From assembly GCA_937864115.1 (NCBI GenBank), contig CALMII010000020.1, positions 62,001 through 126,000 of the forward strand: DNA of 64,000 nt. Direction: 5' to 3'. The notes beneath the pieces were generated by a model. That model was not told where the DNA came from and searched no databases. It worked only from the letters and a program-made list of their open reading frames with translations. Of the stretch, positions 8,891 to 21,319 are shown in pieces (position 1 is the first letter of the stretch; each line of letters begins with the position of its first letter). The translations under genes and the position numbers were made by a program. Source of the DNA: an uncultured Steroidobacter sp. (GTDB lineage: Bacteria; Pseudomonadota; Gammaproteobacteria; Steroidobacterales; Steroidobacteraceae).

Positions 8891-10767
8891 GGCTTCGACG
8901 TGCTGTCGGGGTTCAGCTTGTTCAGCGCCGTCGCGATGGTCTTGCGCAGCGCATCGGCATCGCGCACCGGCAGCACGATCGGCAACGCATCCGGCAGCGG
9001 CGTCTGGATCTTGTTGCGCTGGTAGGTCGTGCGCAGCTCCTGGAGCCGCCCGTTGTAGCTTTCGAGCTGCGGGGCCGCTTTCACCAGTTGGGCGATGGAT
9101 CGCAGGTCGGTGGCGCCTGCACCTTTGAGTGTCTTTTTCTGTGCGGCGCTGAGGCCGAGTGTCTTTGCCGCTTCATCGAATGGCAGGTTCTGCGGATCGC
9201 CAGTACGCAGTCGCGTCCAGCGGTCGAGCAGCAGTCCGAGGATCGGTTCGCTGCCCAGCGACAGGCCTTTCTGCGGAAAGCCGCGCCGGTTGGCGAACAG
9301 CGTCGCGAGCCGGTTTTCCAGCAGGTTCCAGCGTGTCGCGGTTTCGAAGGCGCGCTCGCGTGTCGAGAGATTGACCGCGCTGGCATCGGCAGCGACGCCG
9401 CCGATGTCGAACAGGCCGGGATCGACCGGCAGGTGCGCCAGCGGCGAAACGGCCACGGTGCTGCCGGACACCGTCAATGCGGAATTCGTGAACGCGAAGC
9501 AGGTGTCGAGCGTCCGCGTCTCGCCGAGCAGCACGCCGCGCTCGACCGGCGAGCGGGCGACCTCGCGCTCGTACTCGTCGCGCAGCACTTCCAGCCAGAT
9601 CTCGAGCATGTGCTTGTAGGCCACGAAAGCCCGCGGCACGTTCCCCGGATTGGGACCGCGCGGCGGCGATACCACGTCGATGCTCATGTAGCCTGGGCCC
9701 GAAATCACCCAGTTCTCGATGATGGGGCGCGGAAAGTTCTGCGGATTCGGCAGCGACGGCGTCAGATCGACGTCCAGCTCTTCCAGCGGCGTGCCCACGG
9801 GATACACGCGATCCAGGTAGTTCAGCAGCCGTCCCAGATGCTGGTTGAACTGGAAGTATTCATCGTAGGTCAGCGGGCCGGGCGGATTGTCGAGTACGCA
9901 GACGCGGCGCAGGCGCGCGTTGACGCAGAAGTCCTCGCCCTTCGGCACCAGCACGATGGCCGTGTATTCCTGCACGCCTTCGATGCCAGAGGAGCGGCGC
10001 ATCAGCAGCTGGCTGTACCAGAGATTCGGATCGGACGGATCGATCGACAGCAGTTGCAGCGGCTGCGGCGCCAGCGAGAACGTCAGGTACGGCGTGCCGA
10101 CGTACTTCGCATTCAGCAGCGTCAGCACGTTCTCGACGTTGGTGCGATGACTGGTGAGCTCGCGCCGCTCTTCCGAGGCCTGGCGCTGTGTCGTATCGAT
10201 CTGCTGCGAAACCGAGCGCGAGCCGGAGACGGAGGTCGTCGTCGAACTGACCGAGCCGCCGACCGAGAAACCGCCGATGCCGAAGCCGCCGCCGAGCGAC
10301 GCCGAAGTCGTGCGTGCCCGCGTGCTGCTGGCTTCGTTCATCTGGCTGGCGCTGCGGCCCATCGACTGCTGATCGGCTTCGCCCTCGAAGGCTTCCGCAC
10401 CGACGACGCCCGTCTGCAGCATCGTGCGGTGCATGGGCGCCGCGGCGTGGAAGTAGGGCCGGATCGTGCCGAGCTCGCCGGATTTTTTGCGGATCTTCAG
10501 ATCCAGCAGCACGTGAAAGCACGGTACGCCTTCGCCGAGCTGCGTCACGGGCGACGCCAGCGGAATCGTGGCCGGCGAGACCGTGGTGGTGAATTTCAGG
10601 AAGACGATGCGCTGATCCGGGAACTCGCTCGTGAACGTTTCTTCATCGGGCTCGTAGTAGAACAGCGAGATCGCGGTCTGATCGGGATCGCCCGCGTTCA
10701 GCGGTTGCGTGGTCGATGCCAGTGTCCACGGAATCTCGACCGGCAGGGGCAGCGTCGGATCGGCCAT
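8887..10767 (-). CDS. Large hypothetical protein (626 aa) upstream of PhoD-like gene
   Basis: No known family was recognised. The protein has no signal peptide or membrane helix. Residues 1-130 look beta-rich. A Gly/Ser/Thr low-complexity segment follows at about 150-185 (SLGGGFGIGGFSVGGSVSS), then a long mixed domain with LTFSLAPQPLQLLSIDPSDP and YTAIVLVPKGEDFCV. Close to the C terminus is a helix-hairpin-helix-like stretch (LGLSAAQKKTLKGAGATDLR, about 540-560). It starts with ATG preceded by GGAGA at a good distance, and its TGA overlaps the GTG of the phosphoesterase gene. Co-production with a PhoD-like enzyme is the only functional hint. Confidence 0.8.
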   Translation of the reverse strand: MADPTLPLPVEIPWTLASTTQPLNAGDPDQTAISLFYYEPDEETFTSEFPDQRIVFLKFTTTVSPATIPLASPVTQLGEGVPCFHVLLDLKIRKKSGELGTIRPYFHAAAPMHRTMLQTGVVGAEAFEGEADQQSMGRSASQMNEASSTRARTTSASLGGGFGIGGFSVGGSVSSTTTSVSGSRSVSQQIDTTQRQASEERRELTSHRTNVENVLTLLNAKYVGTPYLTFSLAPQPLQLLSIDPSDPNLWYSQLLMRRSSGIEGVQEYTAIVLVPKGEDFCVNARLRRVCVLDNPPGPLTYDEYFQFNQHLGRLLNYLDRVYPVGTPLEELDVDLTPSLPNPQNFPRPIIENWVISGPGYMSIDVVSPPRGPNPGNVPRAFVAYKHMLEIWLEVLRDEYEREVARSPVERGVLLGETRTLDTCFAFTNSALTVSGSTVAVSPLAHLPVDPGLFDIGGVAADASAVNLSTRERAFETATRWNLLENRLATLFANRRGFPQKGLSLGSEPILGLLLDRWTRLRTGDPQNLPFDEAAKTLGLSAAQKKTLKGAGATDLRSIAQLVKAAPQLESYNGRLQELRTTYQRNKIQTPLPDALPIVLPVRDADALRKTIATALNKLNPDSTSKP

Positions 10768-10881
10768 GGGGATCTCCAGCGAACGCGGGAGTCCGAGAGT
10801 GGATCAGCCCGCGTGCGCCGGCCCAGTGGCCAAAGGTGTGGAAGCTCGATGACGAAAGTACGACGGCTGCCCCCGCAGACC

Positions 10882-14490
<3,609 letters not shown>

Positions 14491-14502
14491 AGGAATCGGA
14501 GG

Positions 14503-14681
14503 GTTTCACACGGAGAAGAGAAGAAGTTTCCACGGGGGAAGAAGGGGAACACGGGGAACACGGGGTTCGGAACAGAAAATTTTTTATCCCCGTGCTCCCC
14601 GTGTTCCCCGTGTTCCCCTTCTTCCCCCCGTGGAAATTTCTTATTCCGACCTCCGTGGCCTCCGTGAACTCCGTGTGAACC
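14503..14681. repeat. Family A long inverted repeat, copy 1
   Basis: The left arm (TTTCACACGGAG, then a chain of CACGGGG units) and the right arm (CCCCGTG units, then GTGAACTCCGTGTGAA) are imperfect reverse complements around an AT-rich centre (GAAAATTTTTTATCC). Each arm is itself a degenerate short tandem repeat. Further copies lie at 19551, 31095 and 41184. It sits between the convergent gdhA and FIST genes, where transcript read-through would fold into a large hairpin. Confidence 0.9.
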
Positions 14682-14684
14682 CTC

Positions 14685-15869
14685 CTACTTCCTCTCGCTG
14701 AACACCGCGAAGGCACTGGTATACCCGTGCAGATAAGTGGCGTTCTGCACCGGGCCGATTTCGCCATTGCCGAAGAACCCGCCGATGGGCACGTCGGCGA
14801 CGAGGCGGCGGAAGGCATTGCTGTCGTGATCGGCCTGACCATAGAGACCGTAGCCGCGGCCGGCGCATGAGAACAGCAGCGCGCCGCTCGACGGGCCGGA
14901 GAGCGTGGACGTGCGGTAGTGCGTCAATGCCCGTTCCAGATCGTGGGCGGAGGTCGCGGCATCGCGCAGGTGGAACTGCACCACGCTGTTGGTGGGCACC
15001 TGCGCGTTCACCCACAGTGCGCCGCTTTGCGGGTCCATTCCCAGGATGTTGCGGATGAGGAAGTCGCCGGGCACGTACTGGCTGGCGTCCGGACGCATCG
15101 CAAGTCCGAGGAACAGCGAATCGGTCAGCAGGTCGCGATCGAAGGGCGGAAGCTGTTCGAACAGCATCGCCAGGGCGTCGCGCGGCGGGCGTCCGTCGAG
15201 TTCGCGGATCAGGTTCTCATGCGACAGCGTGACGAACATGGGATCGCCGATCGGGCGACAGCCTTGCGCCACCACCGGATCGATCTGCACGTTGCCCGTG
15301 AGTGCGAGCGCGATGACGCCCGAGCGATGCATCTCGTTGCCGAGATACAGCGCGCTGCCGCCGACCTGGCGCGCGCCGCTCGCGAGCCCGCCCACCTTCG
15401 GCGAACTCGGGTAGACGCGATCGAGCCCCTTCACGAAGGTTTCGGTTTCGAAGCTGAAGGGGTCGGCGAGGATCAGGAACGACGGCTGCTGGCTCGCCGT
15501 CAGATGCATGGCGTCTTCCCACACGCGCGGTTCGGCATACACCGGCGGCACCTGCGCCGCGTCCAGGTGCACGCCTTTCATTCTCACGCCGGGCAGGGAC
15601 GCGCCGGTCAGCGACAGGCAGGGACGATCCTCGATCTCGCGACCGCCGCCGATCACGCCGGCGGCGCAGCAGCCGAACAGATAGCTGCCTTCGAATTCCC
15701 GCAGCAGCAGGTACGACAGTTCCTCGAACCGTGCGGCGTGATGCGCGCTGACGAACACAGTCAGCAGATCCGGCTCGCGATTGCCCAGCCCCTTGAAGAG
15801 CTTCGCGGCGGAATGCGTAACGGCGGAAGACAGCAGCGCGTCGGTGTCGATGACGGAAGCCCAACGCAT
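14685..15869 (-). CDS. FIST N- and C-domain protein (small-ligand sensor)
   Basis: This 394-residue cytoplasmic protein matches the FIST (F-box and intracellular signal transduction) layout. The N-terminal domain runs to about residue 190 (LLTVFVSAHHAARFEELSY, LFGCCAAGVIGGGREIED, SPKVGGLASG). The FIST_C domain covers about 220-380 (DFLIRNILGMDPQSGALWV, CAGRGYGLYG) and ends GGFFGNGEIGPVQN. FIST domains are believed to bind small ligands such as amino acids and often feed chemotaxis or kinase pathways. No signalling partner is adjacent here. No signal peptide or membrane segment was seen. Confidence 0.9.
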   Translation of the reverse strand: MRWASVIDTDALLSSAVTHSAAKLFKGLGNREPDLLTVFVSAHHAARFEELSYLLLREFEGSYLFGCCAAGVIGGGREIEDRPCLSLTGASLPGVRMKGVHLDAAQVPPVYAEPRVWEDAMHLTASQQPSFLILADPFSFETETFVKGLDRVYPSSPKVGGLASGARQVGGSALYLGNEMHRSGVIALALTGNVQIDPVVAQGCRPIGDPMFVTLSHENLIRELDGRPPRDALAMLFEQLPPFDRDLLTDSLFLGLAMRPDASQYVPGDFLIRNILGMDPQSGALWVNAQVPTNSVVQFHLRDAATSAHDLERALTHYRTSTLSGPSSGALLFSCAGRGYGLYGQADHDSNAFRRLVADVPIGGFFGNGEIGPVQNATYLHGYTSAFAVFSERK

Positions 15870-15982
15870 GGTCGGTTCACGATCCCGTGATGAGTGCGGG
15901 TCGATTCTAGCCAGCGGTGCCGTGCTTGTCCGTTGCGCGTTCTACGGGTGGCGAACTGTCGGCAGTCCGAGGACCCGACGGG

Positions 15983-16606
15983 TCACTGGCCGAGTTCGGC
16001 GCGTGCACCGGCAATCCATTCCCGCAGCGGCGCGTCGGCGAGGACGTGCCGCACGTAGGCGGCCGCGGCGTCGGACAACTTCGCGCCGTACGTATGGAAC
16101 CTCAGGACGACGGGCGCGTACATCGCATCCGCTGCCGAGTAGTCGCCGAAGAGCCACGGACCGGTGCCGGCGTATCGGGCGCGACAGTCCTGCCACAGCT
16201 CATCGATTCGCGCGACGTCCTGCTGTCCGGCCGGCGGCATCGGTACGTCGAGCGTGCTGGCCGCTTTCATCGGCCAGTGTCCGCGCAGCGCGGAGAAACC
16301 GGAATGCATTTCGGCGCTGATCGAACGCGCGTGCGCGCGCCGCGTCGCATCGGCAGGCCAGGCGCGCCCGCCGGATTTTTCGTGCACGTATTCGATGATG
16401 GCGAGCGAATCCCAGACAGGCAGATCGCCATCGACGAGCACGGGCACGCGACCCGCCGCGGAGTACCGGCGTACGGCCGGCCCGAACGCCGGCGTATCCA
16501 GCTTGAGCGGGACTTCGCGGAACGGCAGATCGAGATGCCTGAGCAGGATCCACGGACGCAGCGACCAGCTCGACAGTTGCTTGTCGCCGATGACGAGAGT
16601 CAGCAT
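15983..16606 (-). CDS. Glutathione S-transferase family protein
   Basis: A 207-residue protein with an N-terminal thioredoxin-like fold (LTLVIGDKQLSSWSLRPWIL, with a SSWSLRPW active-site helix start, then GRVPVLVDGDLPVWDSLAI at about 52-70) and an all-alpha C-terminal domain (GPWLFGDYSAADAMYAPV). The cis-proline and the S/E glutathione-binding pair (DSLAI) are present. Substrate unknown. The closest recognisable group is the small bacterial GSTs that begin with a conserved GDKxxSSWSLRPW segment. It is divergent from metZ. Confidence 0.9.
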   Translation of the reverse strand: MLTLVIGDKQLSSWSLRPWILLRHLDLPFREVPLKLDTPAFGPAVRRYSAAGRVPVLVDGDLPVWDSLAIIEYVHEKSGGRAWPADATRRAHARSISAEMHSGFSALRGHWPMKAASTLDVPMPPAGQQDVARIDELWQDCRARYAGTGPWLFGDYSAADAMYAPVVLRFHTYGAKLSDAAAAYVRHVLADAPLREWIAGARAELGQ

Positions 16607-16727
16607 GGCAAGGTCCCGGAAAGACAGGGGCGGCGAGTATCACGCAGGGCCGCGCCCGCGGCAAAAGGTAAAAACCGGGTGTCGCGCGGGGCTTTTTCTT
16701 TACACTGTGCGCCCCGTTCAGCAGCCG

Positions 16728-17921
16728 ATGTTTCCGCGCATGTCCGACTACCAGTTGTCCACGCTCGCCGTCCGCGCCGGCCAGGTCCGCACGCACGAAG
16801 GCGAACACGCCGAACCCATCTTCGCGACGTCCAGCTACGTTTTCCGCAGCGCTGCGGAAGCGGCGGCGCGTTTCAACGAGACCGAGAAGGGCAACATCTA
16901 TTCGCGCTTCACCAATCCCACCGTGCGCTGTTTCGAAGAACGGCTCGCGGCGATGGAGGGAGGAGAATCGTGCGTCGGCACGGCGTCGGGCATGGCGGCC
17001 ATCCTGGCGACGTTCATGGCGCTGCTGAAATCGGGCGATCACATCCTCTGTTCCGACAGTGTGTTCGGTTCGACCATCGGTCTCATCAATCGCTACCTGG
17101 TGAAGTTCGGCGTCGAGGTCACGTACGTGAAGCCCGACGACAACAATGCGTGGCGCAATGCGATGCAGGACAACACGAAGCTGCTGTTCCTGGAAACGCC
17201 CTCGAACCCGCTCGCGGTGATCGCCGACATCCGCGCCATCGCCGACATCGCCCACGCCAATGATGCGTACCTGATCGTCGACAACTGCTTCTGCACGCCG
17301 GCATTGCAGAAGCCCTTCGAGTTCGGCGCCGATCTCATCATCCACTCGGCCACCAAGTTCCTCGACGGACAGGGACGCTGCGTCGGCGGCGCCGTGGTCG
17401 GCAGCAAGCAGCTCGTCGGCACGGACATCTTCAACTACATCCGCTCGGCGGGTCCGAGCATGAGCCCGTTCAATGCCTGGGTCTTCCTCAAGGGACTGGA
17501 GACGCTGGAACTGCGCATGCGTGCGCACTCCGCGGCAGCGCTCGATCTCGCACGCTGGATGGAACGGCAGCCCGGAATCACCCAGGTCTACTACGCCGGG
17601 CTCGAATCGCATCCGCAGCACGCACTGGCGGCACGCCAGCAGTCCGGTTTCGGCGGCATCATCGCCTTCGAAGTCGAACGCGCCCGCGAAGGCGCCTGGG
17701 CCTTCATCGACGCCACGCGCCTGCTGTCCATCACCGCGAACCTCGGCGACACCAAGTCCACCATCACCCATCCCGCGAGCACGACCCACGCCCGCATCAC
17801 GCCCGCCGAACGCGAACGCGCCGGCATCAGCGAAGGGCTGCTGCGCATCTCCGTCGGTCTTGAAGATCTCGGCGATCTGAAGACCGATATCGAACGCGGC
17901 CTCGCGGCAGTGCGAGGTTAG
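16728..17921 (+). CDS. metZ: O-succinylhomoserine sulfhydrylase
   Basis: PLP-dependent Cys/Met-metabolism enzyme that makes homocysteine from O-succinylhomoserine and sulfide. The frame extends upstream, but homology begins at ATG 16728 (MFPRM) or ATG 16740 (SDYQLSTLAVRAGQVRT). I chose the first, which gives 397 residues. The PLP lysine is Lys210 in SATKFLDGQGR, and the DGQGR sequence is characteristic of MetZ rather than MetB. Other family motifs are YSRFTNPT, ASGMAAI and LETPSNP. It is monocistronic, followed by a family C inverted repeat. With GdhA it forms part of the amino-acid biosynthesis content here. Confidence 0.95.
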   Translation: MFPRMSDYQLSTLAVRAGQVRTHEGEHAEPIFATSSYVFRSAAEAAARFNETEKGNIYSRFTNPTVRCFEERLAAMEGGESCVGTASGMAAILATFMALLKSGDHILCSDSVFGSTIGLINRYLVKFGVEVTYVKPDDNNAWRNAMQDNTKLLFLETPSNPLAVIADIRAIADIAHANDAYLIVDNCFCTPALQKPFEFGADLIIHSATKFLDGQGRCVGGAVVGSKQLVGTDIFNYIRSAGPSMSPFNAWVFLKGLETLELRMRAHSAAALDLARWMERQPGITQVYYAGLESHPQHALAARQQSGFGGIIAFEVERAREGAWAFIDATRLLSITANLGDTKSTITHPASTTHARITPAERERAGISEGLLRISVGLEDLGDLKTDIERGLAAVRG

Positions 17922-17930
17922 GACGGAGAT

Positions 17931-18060
17931 AGAGAGAATGGCCGCAAAAAGGCGCAAAGCTCACAAATGAAAGAAGTTTCGGAAATGGGTCTGAATCATG
18001 AGATCCAATCCGATCTGGTTTATTTGTGTGTTCTGCGCTTTTTTGCGGCCATTCTCTCTT
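17931..18060. repeat. Family C inverted repeat, copy 1
   Basis: AGAGAGAATGGCCGCAAAAA...GGCGCAAAG on the left is mirrored by GCGCTTTTTTGCGGCC, then ATTCTCTCT, on the right, with a unique AT-rich centre. It lies between metZ and the HAD gene, and its right arm ends 17 bases before the HAD start codon. Copies are at 35115, 47477 and 61498, and a half-copy is near 44409. Confidence 0.9.
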
Positions 18061-18076
18061 GTCTCGCGTTCCTCTC

Positions 18077-18778
18077 ATGACCTCACTGCGTGCCCTCTGC
18101 TTCGATCTCGACGACACGCTCTGGGAAGTGTGGCCGGTCATCCGCAAGGCCGAGCGCGCGATGTACGACTTCCTGGGCGAGCGGTATCCGCGAGCCGTCG
18201 AGGCGATGACCATCGAAGCGATGCGGGATGCGCGGGCGCGGGTCTCGCTCGACTTTCCGCACATGGCCCACGACTTCACGTTCCTGCGCATGCAGGCGCT
18301 GCGCGAACTGGCGCAGGCCTGCGGGTATGCGCAAGCCATGGCGGACGAGGCCTTCGAAGCCTTCATCGCGGCGCGTAACCAGGTCGAGTTGTATGCAGAC
18401 GTGCGCCCGGCGCTGGAGGTGTTGCGCGGACGATACCGCCTGTTCACGGCCAGCAATGGCAATGCCGACCTGGGGCGGATCGGGCTGTCGCACCTGTTCG
18501 AGCGCAGTGTCTCGGCCCGCCAGGTGGGTGCCCTGAAGCCTGCGCCGGCCGTCTTCCTGAAGGTGCTGGAGGGCACGGGCCTGGCGGCCGGGGAGGTCAT
18601 GTACGTCGGCGACGATCCCCACCTGGACGTCGAGGGCGCCCGTGCCGTTGGCATGTCCACGGCGTGGATGAATCGTGCCGGCGCCGCCTGGCCCGAGGGC
18701 ATCGAACCGGCGACCCATTCGGTCACCTCGCTGGCCGACCTGGTGGCGGTGCTCGGTGCTGGTGCGCCGGCCCGCTGA
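18077..18778 (+). CDS. HAD family hydrolase
   Basis: This 233-residue protein has all four HAD motifs: FDLDDTLWE (nucleophile Asp in DLDDT, near residue 10), the motif II Thr/Ser in LFTASNGNADLG, the motif III Lys in VGALKPAP, and motif IV YVGDDPHLDVEGA. The alpha-helical cap lies between motifs I and II, as in YjjG/haloacid-dehalogenase-like C1 members. The start is ATG 18077, because homology begins at TSLRALCFDL. The leader is occupied by the repeat arm, and no Shine-Dalgarno is visible. It is a phosphatase on a small phosphorylated metabolite, with the substrate unknown. Confidence 0.9.
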   Translation: MTSLRALCFDLDDTLWEVWPVIRKAERAMYDFLGERYPRAVEAMTIEAMRDARARVSLDFPHMAHDFTFLRMQALRELAQACGYAQAMADEAFEAFIAARNQVELYADVRPALEVLRGRYRLFTASNGNADLGRIGLSHLFERSVSARQVGALKPAPAVFLKVLEGTGLAAGEVMYVGDDPHLDVEGARAVGMSTAWMNRAGAAWPEGIEPATHSVTSLADLVAVLGAGAPAR

Positions 18779-19166
18779 AAAGCTGCAATGCAGAGCAGCC
18801 GGTTGGCGTGACAACGGGCAGCGGACGCGGTGCGCGAAACCTGCGGTAACACGTTGGTATCCCACGAATTCGACGGTCCGCACCCAATTGCCTTGATTCT
18901 GCCTTTGGCGTAGATTTCGCGCCGTTCGTTGCCTTTGCCTGCTTTTTTCTCTGGCTTGGCCAGCCGGGTCATTGATGACCCATTGTTTCGGCCAACTTCT
19001 GAAAAATCCGACGAGACCGCGAACGTTAGGCCTGGGACCAATCCGGCGTGCAGTGAGGACACACGCATGCAGGGGGAGGAGCCCGTTTGTAACCAGGCCT
19101 CGCAGTGTTCGCTCGTCCAGATCGACGGTCGCGCTCGAGGCTTTTTTCAGAGAGAGCTTGTCTTTT
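18779..19166. other. Long leader/intergenic region before RRM gene
   Basis: 388 bases without a convincing gene. The distal half is GC-rich. The part next to the RRM start is T-rich (CTTTTTTCAGAGAGAGCTTG before TCTTTTATG) and contains a plausible Shine-Dalgarno, AGAGAG, 12-16 bases before the ATG. Long leaders are common for cold-induced RNA-binding protein genes. No promoter could be assigned confidently. Confidence 0.4.
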
Positions 19167-19472
19167 ATGACGAAAATCTACGTTGGCAATCTGCCTTTCA
19201 CTGCAACAGAACAGGACGTGCGCGCTCTGTTCGAAGCACACGGCGCCGTGCAGTCCGTGGCGCTGATCAACGATCGCGAAACCGGCCGTCCGCGCGGCTT
19301 CGGCTTCGTTGAAATGTCGAGCGCCGAAGCACAGCGCGCCATCCAGTCCTTGAACGGCAAGGACATGGGCGGCCGTCCGCTGCGCATCAACGAAGCGCAG
19401 GAGCGTCAGGGCGGCGGCGGCGGTGGCGGCCGTGGTCCCCGCGGTGGTGGCGGCGGCGGTGGCCGCTGGTAA
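19167..19472 (+). CDS. Glycine-rich RRM RNA-binding protein
   Basis: A 101-residue protein made of one RNA recognition motif (RNP2 IYVGNLPF at residues 4-11, RNP1 RGFGFVEM near 44-51) followed by a Gly/Arg tail. This is the bacterial Rbp architecture, often cold- or stress-induced. The ATG at 19167 starts the RRM directly, and the upstream in-frame sequence has no homology. A strong intrinsic terminator sits 30 bases after the stop. A closely similar paralogue is at 24181-24456. Probable RNA-chaperone-like binding of single-stranded RNA. Confidence 0.93.
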   Translation: MTKIYVGNLPFTATEQDVRALFEAHGAVQSVALINDRETGRPRGFGFVEMSSAEAQRAIQSLNGKDMGGRPLRINEAQERQGGGGGGGRGPRGGGGGGGRW

Positions 19473-19501
19473 TCGCCAGCTTCAGCATCAATCGCTGAAC
19501 G

Positions 19502-19540
19502 AACCCCGCGGTGCGCAAGTGCCGCGGGGTTTTCTTTTTT
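19502..19540 (+). terminator. Rho-independent terminator of the RRM gene
   Basis: Perfect 10-bp stem AACCCCGCGG/CCGCGGGGTT (19502-19511 with 19522-19531) around a 10-base loop, followed by TTTTCTTTTTT. It stands 30 bases after the stop of the RRM protein gene. Confidence 0.93.
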
Positions 19541-19550
19541 CGGAGCCGGA

Positions 19551-19730
19551 GGTTTCACACGGAGTTCACGGAGAACACGGAGAAGAGAAGAAGTTTCCAC
19601 GGGGGAAGAAAGGGAACACAGGGAGCACGGGGAAAGAAAATTTCTGCTCCGAGACCCCGTGTTCCCTTTCCTTCCCCGTGGAAATTTCTTGTTCCGATCT
19701 CCGTGGTCTCCGTGAACTCCGTGTGAAACC
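19551..19730. repeat. Family A long inverted repeat, copy 2
   Basis: Same element as at 14503: GGTTTCACACGGAG at the left end, CTCCGTGTGAAACC at the right end, CACGGGG and CCCCGTG chains inside, AT-rich centre GAAAATTTCTGCTCC. It is placed directly after the terminator of the RRM gene. The remaining bases up to 19946 hold no recognisable feature except a small hairpin (AGCACT...AGTGCT, 19741-19760). Confidence 0.9.
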
Positions 19731-19946
19731 TCTTCCTCTTAGCACTCCAGGCGCAGTGCTGCTAAGTCCCGCTCGCGACACCCGTCACAGACCTTGTGCT
19801 GCATCCGCGGCATTTATCCCCTGGAACCGCTGTGCCGATTTCAGGATTGAATAAATCGGCCGACTGAAGAAGAGAGACGGTCGCGTCAGGATGCTGGTAC
19901 GGATCTTGGAGGCATGAGGTTGTGTCAGTGAACGAGGTGTTTCGCG

Positions 19947-20576
19947 ATGGAGGATGCAGAGCAGGCTAAGTCGCTCGTGGCCGTCACCAATCTGCGCGAG
20001 TTCTTTCACGACTCGATGCAGACCGCGCTGCGGCAGCAGAAAGTCGCCGTGGACGATCACACCGAGCACTATGTCGTGAACGTGCTCACCCAGTTCGCCC
20101 GCTCGGACGAACTCTACGAACAGACGCCCGAAGGCGTGCGTCTCAAGCCGCTGGCACACATGCTGGCGGAGGCCTCCGAGGCCCGCTCCCCCCAGCAGCG
20201 CGACGGTGCGCTGCGTCGCCTCGGCGATGTCTCGCTGTTCATTGCCGGATTCTTCGCACAGAGCTTCGCGCGCAAACTCATCGACATCGATTACCACATC
20301 GCGATGGGCGGCCGGGCCTACGCGACGCTGGCCGACAGCACGCGCAACACGGTTCGCGGCCAGGCCTTTTCCGCGGTGTTCATGGAACTCGCGCAGAAGT
20401 TCCAGCGCCTCGTCGACGTGCTGAACGACGTCGCCGAGATGTCGTACACGCACACCGACCGCGACATCCTGCGCCAGTACGAGATCTGGATGAAAACCGG
20501 CAGCCCGCGCGCCTACAACATCCTGCGCCGCCTCGGGGTCGAGCCGGTGCTCGCTGTGGCTCGCAATGAGCACTGA
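19947..20576 (+). CDS. Conserved-looking hypothetical protein
   Basis: A 209-residue helical, soluble protein with no recognised domain. It starts with ATG behind GAGG at ten bases. The middle is rich in aromatic and charged residues (LFIAGFFAQSFARKLIDIDY, YHIAMGGRAYATLAD). There is no signal peptide, although the segment near residue 100 is moderately hydrophobic. The next gene has the same orientation and similar size and is separated only by a REP element, so the two may be one transcription unit. No function assigned. Confidence 0.75.
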   Translation: MEDAEQAKSLVAVTNLREFFHDSMQTALRQQKVAVDDHTEHYVVNVLTQFARSDELYEQTPEGVRLKPLAHMLAEASEARSPQQRDGALRRLGDVSLFIAGFFAQSFARKLIDIDYHIAMGGRAYATLADSTRNTVRGQAFSAVFMELAQKFQRLVDVLNDVAEMSYTHTDRDILRQYEIWMKTGSPRAYNILRRLGVEPVLAVARNEH

Positions 20577-20584
20577 AGACTCTT

Positions 20585-20646
20585 CTGTGGGGCCGGCTTC
20601 AGCCGGCCTTTTCAAGTGCAAAGGCCGGCTGAAGCCGGCCCCACAG
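20585..20646. repeat. REP-like palindrome (family B), copy 1
   Basis: CTGTGGGGCCGGCTTCAGCC and its exact reverse complement flank a short spacer. Each arm is itself a small palindrome (GGCCGGCTTCAGCCGGCC). It lies between two co-directional hypothetical genes and ends 20 bases before the second start. Confidence 0.95.
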
Positions 20647-20666
20647 GAAGAAGCGGCCTCTTCTCC

Positions 20667-21314
20667 ATGATCCTCCGCCGCATGCAGGAAATGCTCGCGC
20701 GTCTGTACGACGCGCCGGTCGGGCACGATGTCGAGGACTACGTGATCGTGGACAAGCGCCGGTTCACGCAGCTGACCGGCGAGTCATGCGAAGCGGACGA
20801 GCAGGTGGCGCTGATCGAGGATCGTGACGGCGTGCGGGTGGGGGTCTATGTCGACGAGCAGGTGCTGGAACGGCTCGAGCGACGCGACCCCATGCAGCAT
20901 CTCGATGACGGCAATCTCGCCGACTACTGCACGGCGCTCGAAGGCGTCAGCCACTTTCACTATCTGATGTGGAGTCTGGGTCGGGCGCGCGACGTGTCGC
21001 TGCTCGAACTCGAACTGCAGGCCGACGTCGACAAATACGCCGGCGCGGTGAAGCTGCTCACGCAGCAGGGCGAGGGACGATTCCCGCTGTCATTGCATCG
21101 ACGCCTGTTTCACGGCGTACGTTTTCTGCCGGGCCTGAGCGAGGAACATCGCCGTCGTTATGAGGAAGCGAACCGCAGCGCGGCGCGCTTCTGTCGCGGA
21201 CTCGAGGAGAAATTCATGCGGCCGCGGCATTCGCGGCCCGAGGCGTGGATACTGGAGTTGCGGCGCTTCTTTCGCTGCAGCCACCAGGAGAAGTTGCGGC
21301 TGGTGAGCCGGTAG
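20667..21314 (+). CDS. Hypothetical protein following the 209-aa gene
   Basis: A 215-residue acidic, helical protein. The start is set at ATG 20667 (MILRRMQEMLARLYDAPV), because the upstream in-frame residues are encoded by the REP element. Recognisable features are only compositional: a charged N-terminal region (VEDYVIVDKRRFTQLTGES) and a helical body with HFHYLMWSLGRARDVSLLEL. It has no membrane segment. The pairing with the preceding gene suggests a joint function that I cannot name. Confidence 0.75.
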   Translation: MILRRMQEMLARLYDAPVGHDVEDYVIVDKRRFTQLTGESCEADEQVALIEDRDGVRVGVYVDEQVLERLERRDPMQHLDDGNLADYCTALEGVSHFHYLMWSLGRARDVSLLELELQADVDKYAGAVKLLTQQGEGRFPLSLHRRLFHGVRFLPGLSEEHRRRYEEANRSAARFCRGLEEKFMRPRHSRPEAWILELRRFFRCSHQEKLRLVSR

Positions 21315-21319
21315 CTCGC

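Noticed and set aside
14503..14681. Inverted repeat considered as ends of an insertion sequence
   Set aside because: No coding region between the arms, several near-identical short copies, no target-site duplication visible.
16681..16727. Possible SAM riboswitch before metZ
   Set aside because: The leader is short and GC-rich; no SAM-I/II consensus visible.
16200..17957. Minus-strand frame opposite metZ
   Set aside because: Antisense shadow with no homology; metZ on the plus strand has complete motifs.
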